A DNA stretch of 64,000 bases from Ceratobasidium sp. AG-K (Eukaryota > Basidiomycota > Agaricomycetes > Cantharellales > Ceratobasidiaceae), in contig JAWNGF010000009.1 of assembly GCA_037039685.1 (NCBI GenBank), positions 1,116,001 to 1,180,000 on the forward strand, in the 5' to 3' direction. The notes below the pieces were generated by a model, which did no database searches, had not been told where the DNA came from, and worked only from the letters and a program-made list of their open reading frames with translations. Each line of letters opens with the position of its first letter. Positions within the stretch are counted from its first letter, which is position 1. This document shows positions 29,520-42,595 of the stretch, one piece after another. The position numbers and the translations under genes were made by a program.

Positions 29520-32500
29520 ATGGAGCAAAACCGGGAGTTGAATTCTCCGTCTCGTCGCGCAGCACCGGCCCCGATTGGCGCTGACCCTGGCGACAGGTGA
29601 GTAAGACCATGAATGGATACCCCCGCTCCCGCTAAGGCAAGTATTGTGTAAGGTACACGCGCCTTGTGCATCGTACAAGAAGCAGAGACGGGCATCGGGC
29701 AAGACTTTTTGGAGTCATTCCATCCGAGAGCTCTAGCCGGAGGGGCATGGAAAGTGGTAAACATCGAGTACGCCGATGTATGGATATGTTAGCTAACGGT
29801 TTATTCAATGCACCCTAGGTACAACAATAGTTGAAGAAAGCAGTCCGCCTAAGTCTCCCACAATGCTCCAAAGCGGGTGGAACGAGCCCGGCCATGTCTC
29901 GGTGCCTCACGCACCCACTTCAGGACCACACGCTCCCATCCCACCTATCCAACGAGCCCATTTCAGTATAATTCCCTTTGAATCTGCTTCAAACCCTTCC
30001 AGTATTCCAGGTGTTCCAGAACCTCCGCCCACATATAATAGATATATGTCTCGCAGGGCTCCCGCCACAGAGCCTATCCAGCAGCTTTCGCAGTTCGATA
30101 GTCCCCTTCGCACTTATCCCAAAGAGCAGAGCACCAGCCCATTCTATGATCCTGATAGTGTGCTTCGGCAACATACCCCTGCTCGCCCCACGGACTACGT
30201 CAGCCCGATTGTTCCTCCTCGGCCCACAATGGGGGCGAACCCCGGACTGGGATTTTCTGATATGTATGGATGTCCACCAGGGCGGACGAACGCTATTCAA
30301 CCAGTCCATCGCCGAGACTGGGATGACGATGATTACGAGGAGGAGAAGCATGGACTGGCTGATTATCACGCGAAAGCTGACTGGGACCCCGACGATGAGT
30401 ATTACGATCCCGAACCGAGTGTAGCGGCGCGCCATCCCTACACCGATGCGGCTTTGCCCGGCTACAGACCACCAGGAACTACGAATCACTCTTCTAATCG
30501 CAACTGGGATACCCAGAGCCAGGAGAATGTTCCGAGAGAATGCGACTCTCGCTCTCAAACAACCATTTTCGTGGGGAGCAAAAGGGGAAAGAGGCACTTT
30601 ATAACAGAAAATATTTGTTGTAAGTCGGTTATGTGATTATATGCGCATATGGTGTTAATTTTTGGTTGGGTTTAGCTATCGAGCAACGTCGCTCATTTAT
30701 TCTCACCCTTGCTAAGGCTCTCTTGCAATTTCAAGCCCCATCTCACCGAATCGAAAATCAGCTGGAGGCAGCCGCGCGAGTTCTGGAAGTTCCTGCAGAA
30801 TTTCTGCACATTCCTTCGCTTGTCATCGTGAGCTTTGGTAGCTTGGATGGGGAGAGGGGTGCTCCAACTGTTGGCAAGCTGCGTAAGTTTAGCTCCGGAT
30901 CCCATGGTCTCAAGACGGCTATTGCCATGGCTGTATTGGGCAAGAATAAAAAGGACGATGGCTGTACTCTAGATGGCCGAAGAGACATGGACGACTCAAA
31001 CAGCGTCAAAAACGAGTCGGGCACAAGTCCTGATTTTTCAATGCGAGGAGCAACATTCGGCATCCATGTACACATCGTGAAGAGCGGTGGCCGACTGGAG
31101 CTCGGGAAGCTGCATGAGCTACATCGAATATACCGCAGGGTGGTACACGACGAGTTATCGGCTCAGGATGGAAGGGTCAAGCTGCTCAAGCTATTAAAAC
31201 AGCCACCAATTTATAGGTACGGTTAGTATTTACCTAGGCAGACCTAAGCTGACTAAAGGAAAGTCTCTACGAGCGGTGCTTACATGCATTCATCTGTGGT
31301 TTGCTTATTTGCGTCATGTCGTTTGGGGGGTCATTCATGGACATGTGGATTGCTGGCGCTGGCTGTGCGATGATCGCGTACTTGCAATTGAATACAGCGT
31401 CAAAGAACCCCATGTACTCAAACATCTTCGAGTAAGTGCGCGTCAAGTAACGTAGCGCATTCGTTACTGATCACAAGTGGCATAGAATCTCCGCGGCTAT
31501 GATAATGTCTTTCGTAGCAAGGGGCTTGTCAAGTATCCGCGGCAATCTATTCTGTTATTCAGCGATCTCTTCTGCAGGTGTCGGTAAGTATTGTTAGACA
31601 TGCAATGCGCCAGCGTTGACCTGAATTATCTAGTGCTGATACTTCCAGGATCAATCGTGTGTGGGTAGTTTCAACCTTAGTATGCCATTGGTTAATAGCA
31701 TTCACCCCGTCATAGTATCAAGCTCGTTGGAGCTCGCATCCCGCAATGTCATCAGTGGAAGCGTAAAGATGGTGTATGCCATCGTATACTCCTTGTTTCT
31801 GGGCTTTAGCCTGACAATCGGAAGCGACCTTTACTACCTTGTAGATCGGTCAGCTCGGCCTCGTATGATCGCGACACTGTCCAACGTCACTGACTCGTAC
31901 GACTTGCCCGGAGTGCTCACGGACGACTATGGAAAAACTATATTTGATGGAGCATTCACGTTCCTCAAGCCCTCCGCCTCCGTCTCGAATACTATCAAGT
32001 ACGTGGCAAAAGGATGTACTCGTCAGGTGGACGGCCCGTGGTACTTGCACCAACTGCCGATTTGGACGCTGTTCATCCTCGTTCCTGTGTACAGTACCAT
32101 CTCATCCTTGTGGAAACTCCAACCCTTTCGTAGCATGCAGCTTCCTATCATGGTGTTTATCAGCTGTTGTTCATACGCTGCGAATAAGGGTAGGTGTTCT
32201 GGTGCTTATGGCGACGAATAACGATTGACTAGTTTTTTCGAAGCCGCGAACAGGTATATATTCAACCGCAGTGACGTTGTTTCCGCAATTGGGGCGTTCG
32301 TAACCGGTATACTGGGAAATGCATATGCCCGGATTTTTCGTGGGACTGCATTCACTGCAATGGTAACTGCCGTAAGCTTTCTCGTGCCAGTGAGTAAACC
32401 TCTCCCTTCCATCGCCGACCATTAGATGACATTTGGATATAGTCCGGCATCGCAGCTGCAGGAGGGCTTGCTCAGGTATGTGAGATTCCTCCTTCTTCCA

Positions 32501-32747
32501 ATGACATAAGAATTCCAACCTCCCGTTATAGACGTACGAAAACTCCGAAGGAGACCAATATAGTACGGGATTGGCATTGGGGTTCCGCATGGTACAAGGT
32601 TCGTACGCTCCACATAAAGTACCGAGCTATAAAAACATTCACTGTTGAATTATAGTGGCTATTGGATGCACAGTCGGACTCTTCGGGGCAGGCGTTGTTG
32701 TATACTCGTTTGGGGGAAAGAAACGGTCCGGATACTTTGCATTTTAG
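29520..32747 (+). CDS. ThrE-domain membrane protein, Prm10-like (DUF1212/DUF3815)
   Basis: About twelve exons; main boundaries 29520-29596, 29653-29756, 29819-30619, 30676-31216, 31264-31431, 31486-31583, 31634-31660, 31716-about 32193, about 32233-32389, 32443-32475, 32532-32598, 32656-32747, about 880 codons. The N-terminal 300 residues are Pro-rich, acidic and disordered. The cytosolic ThrE domain starts at RRSFILTLAKALL and contains the long conserved loop before about ten hydrophobic segments (GLLICVMSFGGSF, SLELASRNVISGSVKMVYAI, YIFNRSDVVSAIGAF). Bacterial ThrE exports threonine and serine; yeast Prm10 is a pheromone-regulated membrane protein of unknown substrate. The splice near 32190-32235 is the least certain. 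The first two exons are inferred from phase and ORF continuity. Confidence 0.82.
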
Positions 32748-33846
32748 GGCAAAGTCCAGAGGTCACAGTGTCCATATATGTGTTGGAGGGTACGAATCCG
32801 ATTGAAGAGTATATAATATGGTCTGTGTAACTATACTCCATTGCGGATCGACACCCACAACGATGTCAACTCGAGTGAAACGATTCAGGTCGTGCTTAAA
32901 TGCGCTGATATTACACTAAACGCACGTTTTTGCTAATGATTTAATGTCATGATTATAGTCCTAAACTTGAATACTTCTACCAATACTTCGGTGTCTATCA
33001 GCTACAGAATAGCACATTTTTTGGCACTGAATCTTGCTATAGTATTTTTAGCAACAGGTTTTGAACGCCGGGCCAAGGTATGGCGTCAGAGTAGTCAACG
33101 CAGTTAGTCCTGTTAGATATCATCATACCTTAGCGAGACCTATTTGTACAAAATACAATAAGAAGTGATTCGATGCACCACGCGTAGGTTGAGACTTTTC
33201 AGCCGCTACACCCTGGGCAAATGCCACTGACTCGACTTGCATGTGACGTCTAGTGATCCAACCATTGGCCCTGGTCGTTTCAATTACATCAATATCGGCA
33301 CAAGAGTCGCACCACTTTTCCCTGCAACGATACTGCAACAAACTTACTTGAGTACCGGAACTAGGAACTAGTAAGATGATCGTTTGTTATGATAAGCCCG
33401 CTATGAATATCAAACCAGCACTATATTATACCATTACAGGTGCAAGCGCTCGACTTGCTCGTAATACACCAGTCTAGGTACGTCCTGCCATAGACGCGGT
33501 TGATTTCTCATTCGCGTGGCTCACTGAACCTGGCCACTCTCATTTAACTAATGTGTCTGCGTGTGTGAGAGTGTGTTATGAACGAGCTCTGGATCTTGCC
33601 GATCGTGTTGCGAATGTCAACCAATCAGAGGCGCGCACCGGCTTGTTATTGCGACCGTTCGGCAAGGAGGTTCAGTAAGTTAGGGACCGTCACACGGCAC
33701 GCCGTATCGCACTTCTTTTTTCACCTAAACCCCGCCCCATTTTCTGACCGAGTCATTTCTAAGTATAAATAAATTGGTGACTATGCGGCCCTGCCCCCCA
33801 TTCCCACCCCCACTACAGCAACTCTCCTTCGCTCAGTGGTAGACCC
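32748..33846. other. Intergenic region upstream of the MFS gene
   Basis: About 1.1 kb without supportable coding exons. The short frames present are not conserved-looking. The last 100 bases are pyrimidine-rich, as in many fungal core promoters. Confidence 0.5.
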
Positions 33847-36183
33847 ATGTCGGGCCCCAAGTCCCCAGTTTATATTACCGAGGATGGGCCTCAGACGGTT
33901 GTCCCCGTCACGTCTCACGCCGGCGACGAGATTTCAGGCCCTCCTCAGCGACAGGCTGCCTCGCATGCTCACGAGTCAGCGCGACAAGAGCCTCAACCTA
34001 TCCAACTTGATATTGAACACCAACCTGTTGATAATGACCCTCGGGAGTGGTCGAGGACCCGTAAGGTATTTCGAGAATCAGTTTAAAAGGAGGCTATATA
34101 TTGACGCCCTACCTCCTTCCCAGATAACAATTGTCGCTATCATTGCGTTTGCGACTTTGGCACCAACTTTATCAGTGAATTTGTACAATCGTAGGCAACT
34201 CATTTGATCCATTTATGGTATCCCGCTGATTGATCGAATTCAGCTGCATTTGCCCAAATCAAGCGGGAGCTTCACGCGACTGACGGACAAATCGCACTGT
34301 CGCTCGCTTTCTTCATCCTTGTTCAAGGCAATACACCAATCATCTGGAGCGCGATCTCCGAAATTAAGGGACGGAAAATTGTGTACATTGTGTCCATGGC
34401 GGTAAGAATATACGATTGTTAGTTGAAATCGGGTGCTGAGACAGTCCGTAGCTCTTTTGCATCGGTGCGGCCGTGTGTGGTGCAGCAAAGAATATGAACG
34501 TCCTCATCGGTATGCGGATTCTTCAAGCCATTGGCTCGAGCTCGGTTCTCAACCTTGGTGCCGGAACTTTAAGTGTATGTTCGTCTGTATCCAGTGCCTA
34601 TTGAGGGACTGACATTATTGCCCTATGACGCAGGACATGTATGACTCGCATGAACGAGGTACCATGATGGGGGTTTACTTTGCTGGGGTTCGCTTCATAA
34701 GCACCACTCTTTCATTTATTCTTGTCAATCCTAACATGTAGCCCTGTTTGTGTTTGGGTGTCTGTAGCCTCTGTTAGGGCCTAGCCTCGTTAGCACTCTC
34801 CTCTTTCTGACCACTGACCATGTACATTGACCACACCTCCACCTCCCCTCCTACCTTTTATCACTGGCCGATGACAGGGACCAATACTAGGAGGCGCGCT
34901 CACGTCCTGGTTTTCCTGGCGTGCTACCTTCTGGTTCTTGGTTATCTTCGCAGGTGTCTCCCTCTGCACCTTTGTCTTCCTTCCCGATACTTGGCGACGC
35001 GAACGCAGCACTTCATATCAGGCAGCCAAACAACGAGTACTCAAGGAACGAGCGAGGCGAAGTCAAGCAGGAACTCCTACTCGCAGTCGGGTTCCCAGCC
35101 CTACAGGGAGCGGTGCGGCAACACCAACGGTCGGGGCAAATACCCCCTACGCTGGATCGGTTGAAGGACACGGTAAAAAGTCTCAAGACAACAAGGAGAA
35201 GGCCGAGGTCAATGATGACCACATCAAAGCCAAGGCTAAAACGATTGTCAACTCGGAAGACGATATCAAGCTCTCGATAACGGACGTTAACCCCATCCTC
35301 CCCATTTGGAATATCCTCAAGCAACGGACGAATGTATTCATTTTGACAGCAAGCGGTAAGCAAATCAGTGGACACTCAACGCGAAATCCGTTTCATGACC
35401 TGTAAATAGGTATCCTTTTCGCGTATCAATATGGTGTATGCTTTACTGCCGCGCTTACATTTGCGCGCGCGCCTTACCATTTCAACTCGATCAAAATCGG
35501 ACTGGTACTCCTGTCTTTTGGTCTTGGAAACCTTTCTGGTTCTATCCTTGGCGGCCGTTGGTCTGATCATGTGTTGGCTAAACTCAAGGAACAAAACGGA
35601 GGAGTGAGCGTCCCAGAAGTAAGCTTGTATGAGAGTGTACTATCCATCGTCTGATTTGAGATACTGGTCTAGATGCGACTTCAGAGCACTAAACCGGCAT
35701 TGATGGTACTTCCCTTCTTTGTCGTGGCCTACGCATGGATGTGCGAAAAACACGTGAACATTGCAGGGCCAGTCGTTGTCTTGTTTTTTTCTGGGTTTTG
35801 TGCGATGTAAGTCATGATATCAAGGCGATTTGGGGGGATACTGAGAGCACCATCTACCTAGCTGGATCTACTCTAGTACCCTCGCATATATTGTGGACGC
35901 GAACCCTGGGCGCGCATCATCTGCAATTGCTACAAACAGTAGCTTCCGGGGCATCTCGGGGCTAATTGTCGCAGAAATTTCCGTACCACTGCAGGTAGGT
36001 TTCAATTCATATATTCGAGCACGCACTTATGACATCCTGGCTCCAAAACAGAATGCCATCGGCGACGGAGGGCTGTACACTCTCTGGGCTGGGCTCTTGC
36101 TCATATGCGAAGCCCTCATCGTCTTGCTCATTTGGCGCGGCGGAAAATGGCGTGCCGGACGTGAGCAGAACATGCCCGTGTGA
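33847..36183 (+). CDS. MFS transporter, DHA1 drug:H+ antiporter type
   Basis: Eleven exons (33847-34065, 34124-34190, 34244-34401, 34452-34574, 34634-34687, 34768-34788, 34878-35355, 35410-35618, 35673-35806, 35862-35994, 36052-36183), all in phase, 575 residues. The N-terminus is cytosolic and followed by 12 predicted membrane segments. Motif A-like SEIKGRK lies after the second segment, and the antiporter motif C GPLLGPSLGPILGG spans a 21-base microexon and its neighbour. The central loop (about residues 240-320) is long, charged and Ser/Thr-rich. Qdr-like fungal members export drugs, polyamines or organic acids; the substrate here is unknown. Confidence 0.9.
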
Positions 36184-36415
36184 ACGGCGCTATGCATCTG
36201 TGGCGCGAGCTGGGTTGAAATGCCACATACGGAGGGATAATGTTTTGCACGTTCTGAGTAATGATTTTTAGAGATGCTTTGTGTTTTGATGATCCTGTCT
36301 TTCCATAGAAATCAATCGAGTCTGGTTTGCGTTTGCATGTCTAGCCCTGGTGTGATCGGATTCGGAACTTGCCGCCATTCAATGCGCTCAATCACCGACA
36401 CGTGGTCAAATATGT

Positions 36416-37403
36416 ATGTTTGCGGACGGCGACTACTCGACCACAATGAAGCTGGAGGCCGAACTCGTGCAAGAGGGGCTGAGAGTGATACTAGGCAACG
36501 GCGGGGGCAAAAAGGACAAGCCATTATTGGCAAACGAGTGCAAGGGGCGCCTACCAGGAATAGAACAGTACGTACGTCCCAACCCCATCCCTAATGCATA
36601 ACGGCCAGCCCGCGTTAGATGCTGGATCCCAGTCGTTCCAACCCGCCAAAGTTTTTGCGTCCATTACGCTTACCAGCGCTCCGACGAGTACCCACCGCCC
36701 GAGGGAGCAGTGGGCGTGTTTTGCGAGCTCTATATCGACGGTGAAGTTGTTGAGCGAGCGTACCTCCCTATCAACGCTGAGGATGACGAGAATCAAGAGT
36801 GGGAAATAACGGGAAAATTCTTTCGTGGGGAACAGAATGAACCGGACCAGGAGCGTCCGTTTCGTTTCGCATTGAGGGACATTGGCAAGTTCTCGCTCCG
36901 ATAACCCCACACAACCGGACTAACAGCTCTGGTCCAGAACCTGACGCACCAATCATGTCCGAGGAAGGGGGAACAATCCGAGTCGTCCTATACTGGGCGA
37001 GACCAAACCCGAATATCCCCAACCCATATCCGATACCCGACAAGGCACTCGCCCACGCACTATCCAAGCACCTTCGTCGACCAGTCACAAAAGCCGAATC
37101 TGGGCGCCACATGTGCCGTGTCAAGTTTGGGTCGCCTACCAATACGGGTGTTGTGGAGAATAACATGCAGGTGGAAGCAGTTAATGATAGACGGTATACT
37201 TTTATCTTTCGTTATGCGCATCTAGGTGACTATTTTTGGAGGCCCCAATTTACGTTTCTAATGGGTTGTATTTCATAGAGTGGTTAGCGGCGCAGCGAGT
37301 TGTTCGGCCCGAGCGTTCAGAAGACCCGACACGCTACGACACACCGTCCATCACGTACTTGGGCTACAAGTCTTCCAAAAAGCAGTCAAGTGCGGGTCAG
37401 TAG
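36416..37403 (+). CDS. DUF7918-type uncharacterised protein
   Basis: Exons 36416-36567, 36619-36884, 36938-37225 and 37279-37403 give 276 codons in phase. The fold landmarks are QCWIPVVPTRQSFCVHY, a VFCELYIDGEVVERAYL strand pair, ERPFRFALRDI, GTIRVVLYWAR and the YTFIFRYAHLE helix near the C-terminus, matching the DUF7918 family common in Agaricomycetes. Function is unknown. The second intron (36885-36937) has a GC donor (GCAAGT), a minor but accepted class. The start at 36416 is the first in-frame ATG; the ATG at 36446 is an alternative. Confidence 0.7.
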
Positions 37404-37796
37404 CGTATTACGGCCAACAACAATGCAGCAGAACATAATTTATTGCCTTGGCAACACAAACGACCAATAAACACAGACTATATGCGCCCATCGAATAATA
37501 AAATAAACCCATCTTACATTCAAAACTATTACACCCCACAATCGTGATGTACATTCACATGACATGACTCCCAGCTACGGCGGTTGGTATATAAGTATGC
37601 AAAAGACATTCACGGGGCGAGCAGAACGATGATCCTCAAGTCCACGGTTCACAGCCAGAAATAATCAAGAAAAAAAAAAGACTAGTGAACCATCCGTTGA
37701 ATAAAAGATAATACGAAGAAAAAGTGTCAAACAACCCATCGTGCAGTCGATAAAACCAAAAAGAGATGGAGCCCCAGGGCGCATAGATCAACCAAT
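37404..37796. other. Convergent 3' intergenic region
   Basis: AT-rich DNA between the ends of the DUF7918 gene (plus) and the Msb2-like gene (minus). It contains A-rich runs near 37670 and 37710 consistent with 3' processing signals on either strand. Confidence 0.4.
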
Positions 37797-40535
37797 TTAC
37801 CAGTTCAAACTGCTTTCTCTCAACACTGGCGCCGAAATCGCGCTCGTCTGGACCGGGGCGCGGCGGTGCGACGGGGCTTGGCGGTAGTTGTACTCGTCCG
37901 TGACGGCGTGGGCACCTGCACCCTGATAACCTCGCAACGAGTCCTCGGCAAAGAAGAAGCTCCTTGGGCGGTCAGACGGCGTCGCATTTCGCTCATACAT
38001 CGGGCTAATCGGACGGTGAGCCTCTTCGCGCTTGCGCTTGATGTTGCGATAGGCAAAGAACCCGGCGACGGCGGCAAAGATGATACCAAACGCGGTGCAG
38101 ACACCAATGATTGCGTCGCGGCGGCTATTGTCTGCGGCCGTGGTGGTGTTGGACTCGGCTTGGTTGCCGGCGTTGGTTCCTGAGCCAGGCGTCGTGGTAC
38201 CTGAGGAGCCGGTGCTGACTGCGTTGACGGGCAGAGACGGGTCGATGAGCGCGGCGAGTTGAGCGGGGATCGTGCTCGTCTGTCCGACGTAGAGCGAAGA
38301 CTGCTTGGCCCGGAGTTGCGCAGCCAGAGTGTCGACTTGGTCCGTTGGGATGTATCCGAGGTAAATCGTGCGGATTTCCGATGGGTCACCAGAGAACGTC
38401 GAAGGAGTAAAGGCCTGGAGAGCAAACGTCTTGACCTGATCATCTATGGTCCAACACTATCAGTATCCATCAACTCGATCCAATTATTCACTTACCAGCA
38501 AGTCCCAACGCGGTTTGGATCATGATCGGCGTATATGCAAAGATCTGCGCAGTCGACTCGTAGTTTTGTGCCACAAACGGCCAACTCAACTGGGACGTGA
38601 ACAGCAAGCTGATGAGACTATACCCCGAGAGCTGAGCCGCATCTTTTTCAGGATCGACACCGCCTACACGAGGAACGATACGCGTTGGCAAGGCGCTAGG
38701 GAAGACAGGCACGGTGGTACGGGTTCCAGTCGGAGCCGAGGACGAAGTCGCGACCGCATCGGGATCAGTTTGGAGCGCGGCCGAGGTCGTGCTGCTCTCG
38801 GCCGTCGAGGTAGGAGTAACCAACTGCGAGGCAGTCAAGAAGCTAAACTGACTGGGGATCGCTTTCGAGGTCGTGGTGGACAGAACCAAGGACGAGGTGG
38901 TCTCGACGGGGGCAGACGTCGTGCCGGTACCGGTGATCGAGTCCGAGGTGGAGCTGACGGTCGAGGTCTGGTTGCGGGACGCGGTAGGGAAGGTGACGAT
39001 TTGCGTCGACTCGGTGCCGGTGGTGGTGCGCGTGGAGGTGATCGACTCGGACTCGGTGACAGAGGCAGTGTTGGTAATCGTCGACCCGGTGGCGGTATTC
39101 GTGCGCGTCGACTCGGTGACAGATTCGGTGAACGACTCGGAAACGGTGTTGGTGAACGTCGACTGGGTAGCAGTGTTGGTGGCCGACTGGGTACGAGTGA
39201 CGGTTTGGGACTCGGTGAACGACGCAGTTTCAGTCTCGGAAACAGAAACGGTGACAGACGCGGTGTTGGTGCGGGTAGCTGAAACGGTGGGTGACGCCTC
39301 GGAAACGGACTCGGTTTCAGTAACGCTCGGGACCGAGACTGTGCCGGTAACCGACTGGGTGTTGGTAAGGGAGGCCGTTGGCAAGACACCGCTCGAGGTA
39401 ACGACGCGGCTGGTCACCGACTCGGACTCGACATCAGAGGCGCTCTGGGTGACAGCGGGCACCGAGGTGGTTCCGGTTGCGAAAATTGACTCGGTCAAAT
39501 CGGGCACTTCGGTTGAAACAGTGACTGCCGTGCGAGCCGGGGCACTGGTGCTTTGAGCCGGGGCGCTCGTCGTCTCGTCAGCAGCGCTTGTCGCAGCGGG
39601 AACACTCGAAGTCTGGGCCGGGGTGCTCGCCGCAGCAGGGCTCGAAGACTCCGCCTGCGAGGTGGACAGAAGCGGGAGGTTGGTTGGCGACCCGGCAGTC
39701 GTGCTTGGCGCAGCGGAAGTAGTAGTCTCGGCCTGGCTCTCGGTCTCTTCTGCGGGTTGAGCAGATGCCGTGGTCGTCGAAGCAGCGCTAGTGGTGCTCT
39801 GGGTCCCAAGCAAGTCGGTCACAATGCCCACCACGCCGCCAGCGGAGGTGGTAGACGAGGTCGCGCTAGTCGCTGGGGCCGAGGTCGGTTCGGGGGTGGT
39901 TGCTTCTGCAGACGATGTTGCTTCGGCGCTTGTGGATGCAGCTTTGGACGTGGTGGGTGCAGCGGCGGATTCAGAGGTGGATGTGACAGTGGATGAGGTG
40001 GAGCTTTCGCCATTGAGAACGGATGATAGACCGCCCAACAGACCCTCGTTTGTCGTGGATGTTGCCGACTTGGTTGTCGTAGGAGCCTCTGTGGTAGTAG
40101 GCTCAGAGGGCGTGCTCGTTGCAGAGGTTGTGCTGCTCTCTGAGGTCGTCTCTGCCGCCGAGCTCGTGCTAGTCGACGTCTCGTTCGTGGAACTCTCCGT
40201 CGTCGAGGCAACTTCAGTATTAACAGTGTCTGATCCAGTCTTGGTAGGGAGTGCAGAATCGGTGGTAGTCGTTGGGCTTAAGTTGGGGAAGTCACCGAGA
40301 TCAACTGTTGTTGTTGTCAGCAAAGCCGGGTTACCATGTCGGGAAACTCACATTGGCGCTTGCGGTGTTGGATCCCAAGGTCCACAGCAGGTGCACGCAC
40401 GCGCTGGAGACGGCCGGAGTGTTCAAGCGAACGGCGAGCGTGTGAGTTCTGGAAACTCTGGTGGATGGCGGCTGCACCTGGCAGCGGAGCCAGAGCAGCT
40501 GCAGCAAGCAGAGCTACGAGGGTATGTGGCAACAT
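37797..40535 (-). CDS. MSB2: Msb2-like signalling mucin
   Basis: Exons 40535-40352, 40304-38496 and 38443-37797 (minus) join in phase to 879 residues. A signal peptide (MLPHTLVALLAAAALAPLPG) precedes about 500 residues of Ser/Thr/Ala/Val-rich mucin sequence. A conserved extracellular domain follows (FLTASQLVTPTS, ALPTRIVP, GYSLISLLFTSQLSWPFV, IYLGYIPTDQVDTLAAQL), then one membrane segment (AIIGVCTAFGIIFAAVAGFF) and a basic-start cytosolic tail of about 80 residues. Msb2 proteins sense surface or osmotic cues upstream of Cdc42 and the filamentation MAPK pathway; the mucin part is shed and O-glycosylated. Other membrane mucins are possible, but the juxtamembrane domain fits Msb2. The long plus-strand frames here are antisense artefacts of the repetitive codons. 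Confidence 0.78.
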
Positions 40536-42595
40536 GGCAAAAGAGTGTGGGGCTCACCACCAGCAGTGGCAGTGGCAAGTCGGAGGGAGATGGTGGTGGG
40601 AGAGAGTGAGTGAGCAAAAGAGGGAAATGGAAGCAAACGAATGTGGGCTAGCAACCGGCAATATTACACCACACATTAGCAAAAAGGCTAATCACATATA
40701 GATCCTGACAAGCTTTTACTTACAGCGGTGCTGCGCGCTCGCTAAGCCAACTGGGGGGGAAACACGCGAGACTCGACTGTCGACGACTCTTTCAGGCCGA
40801 GCTCAACATTTGCTCCTGTCCCTGGTCACGTCCCTGTCACATGTCTTGGAATTTCACATCCGCGCGCCCGTTCCTTCTCCCGCCCGAGTTTCAGCATGTG
40901 CCTGTCCCAATCCCGGCTGACGTGTTGCCTACGGCTATCTGCCATACATGTGTACACCCGCTGCTGGTCATATCGACACACTCGCTGCTCGAGCCAGCCG
41001 CCCGCCAAGAACCGAATAACGCGCTCCGTGGTTCGTGATCCCATTCCGAGAGCCAGAAGACAACCACAAGATCCCCCGCCTTCCAACCACGCTAATGTTT
41101 GATGCCGACCCTCGACACTAATGGATTTCCCAGCTCGTCACCCAATAGGTTCCGACTTGCCCGGGCCGAGTCTCGACGGCCCAGCCCTTTTCCGTAATTT
41201 TTTGGCCACATTTGTTAGGTAATTTTACATTGAAAGGAGGGCGCTTCAAAGGAGCATTGTTCATGGTCACGGCGTGACAAGTCCGTCCGACCCCAGCTCG
41301 AGCTCCAGTTTGTCTTTCTTCTATAATTTCGCCGCAGTCGCCCTTGGAAACGCGCTCTCGAACGCATGAAATGACGTTGCGCGCGCCACTCTTACCCGAG
41401 AGAACGCGCATCACGTGGTTAGGCTCCAGACTCCAGCGGGATGAAGGTGCTGTGCAAGGCACATGTGAAGTGAAGATGCGTGACATCTGCTCCAGAACCT
41501 GATCATTGTGACGGTACGTTGACTACGGGTGGTGGTTCGGCCTTTATTTGTTGATTCTAGCGCATAACAGCGTGACCCCAATCGTCGAGCTCGTTTGGGA
41601 TGTCCCTCGCATATACCGTACCTCGCTCGAGCATCATCTGACTGTAATACTCCCGGGTCGAGGATAGGCAAGTATTACCCTGCATACAGTGCATGGCAAC
41701 CAACACCGGATCGACAGCGTCAGATGATCAAATCAGAAAGTTGCCTTTGTAGCTCGGTCATCTGCTGATGTTTAGTCTGGACAAGGCTAGTTGTCGGGCA
41801 GTGGATAGATAAGGAGCTCTATTTGGAGTGTCCCTGCCAGCGTTGCGAGTCACATATCATCGATGTCGTCAACATTCTTGGCATAGGTTACGATGAACGC
41901 CCATTGTCAATGTTAATTCCCTCAGATACCCGCTCTATCATCAAGGTTCTCGAGCGAGGTGTCTTTATTCCTAGATCGAGAATGAATGGATCGTCCATAC
42001 CCTGTTGTTCTCTCGCTGGACGGCCGTGGGCAGGGTCCCGCAGCGAACCATGGGTGACCCACTGCCACGAATAAGTCGAAATTGATAATTCCATGTAGCC
42101 TCTTTGATTATCCCCCACAGGTGGAGATAGTATGGGTACCCTGGCGGATAAACGTTCTTCAAGTCATCCGGGAAACAAGTCTTGAGTAAGTTGAGTTCGA
42201 ATTCTCACGTGGACACGTGATGTCGGGTGAGCCGCTCTCTTACACCCTCGTCTGGAAGTCTTTCTAGCGAGGCTAGTCCCAGAATCACGGAGCTCCGAGT
42301 GCCTCCTACAAATATATGCGTGGGTATCCGACTGTTATCATTGCAATTTCTCGATAACTCGGAGTGAACACTATGATAAAAATGTTGAATGTTCGCATGT
42401 GCCATAGCTCGAGTGATAGTGCCAAACTATTGTCAGATTTTGGTTCCATGACGTCAAACAACGATTTTGTGCCGGTTGAAAGCGTTTGTGCACAGTCCGT
42501 GCCACAAGGTTCATAATGCATGATTACGACGAGAAAAATCTATTAATCGCAATTACTATAGGTTACGATTCCATGCTAATCGGACATTGGAGCGT
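40536..42595. other. Intergenic region without supported gene
   Basis: About 2 kb. The largest frame, 41118-41486 on the minus strand (122 codons), has several Cys but no domain I recognise, no signal peptide and no clear splice partners. The rest is ORF-poor. The first few hundred bases serve the Msb2-like promoter. Confidence 0.45.

Noticed and set aside
38446..40609. Long plus-strand frames across the mucin gene
   Set aside because: Antisense to the Ser/Thr-rich Msb2-like exon; low-complexity codons keep several frames open.
41118..41486. 122-codon minus-strand frame with several Cys
   Set aside because: No domain, signal peptide or splice support; kept only as a note in the intergenic entry.
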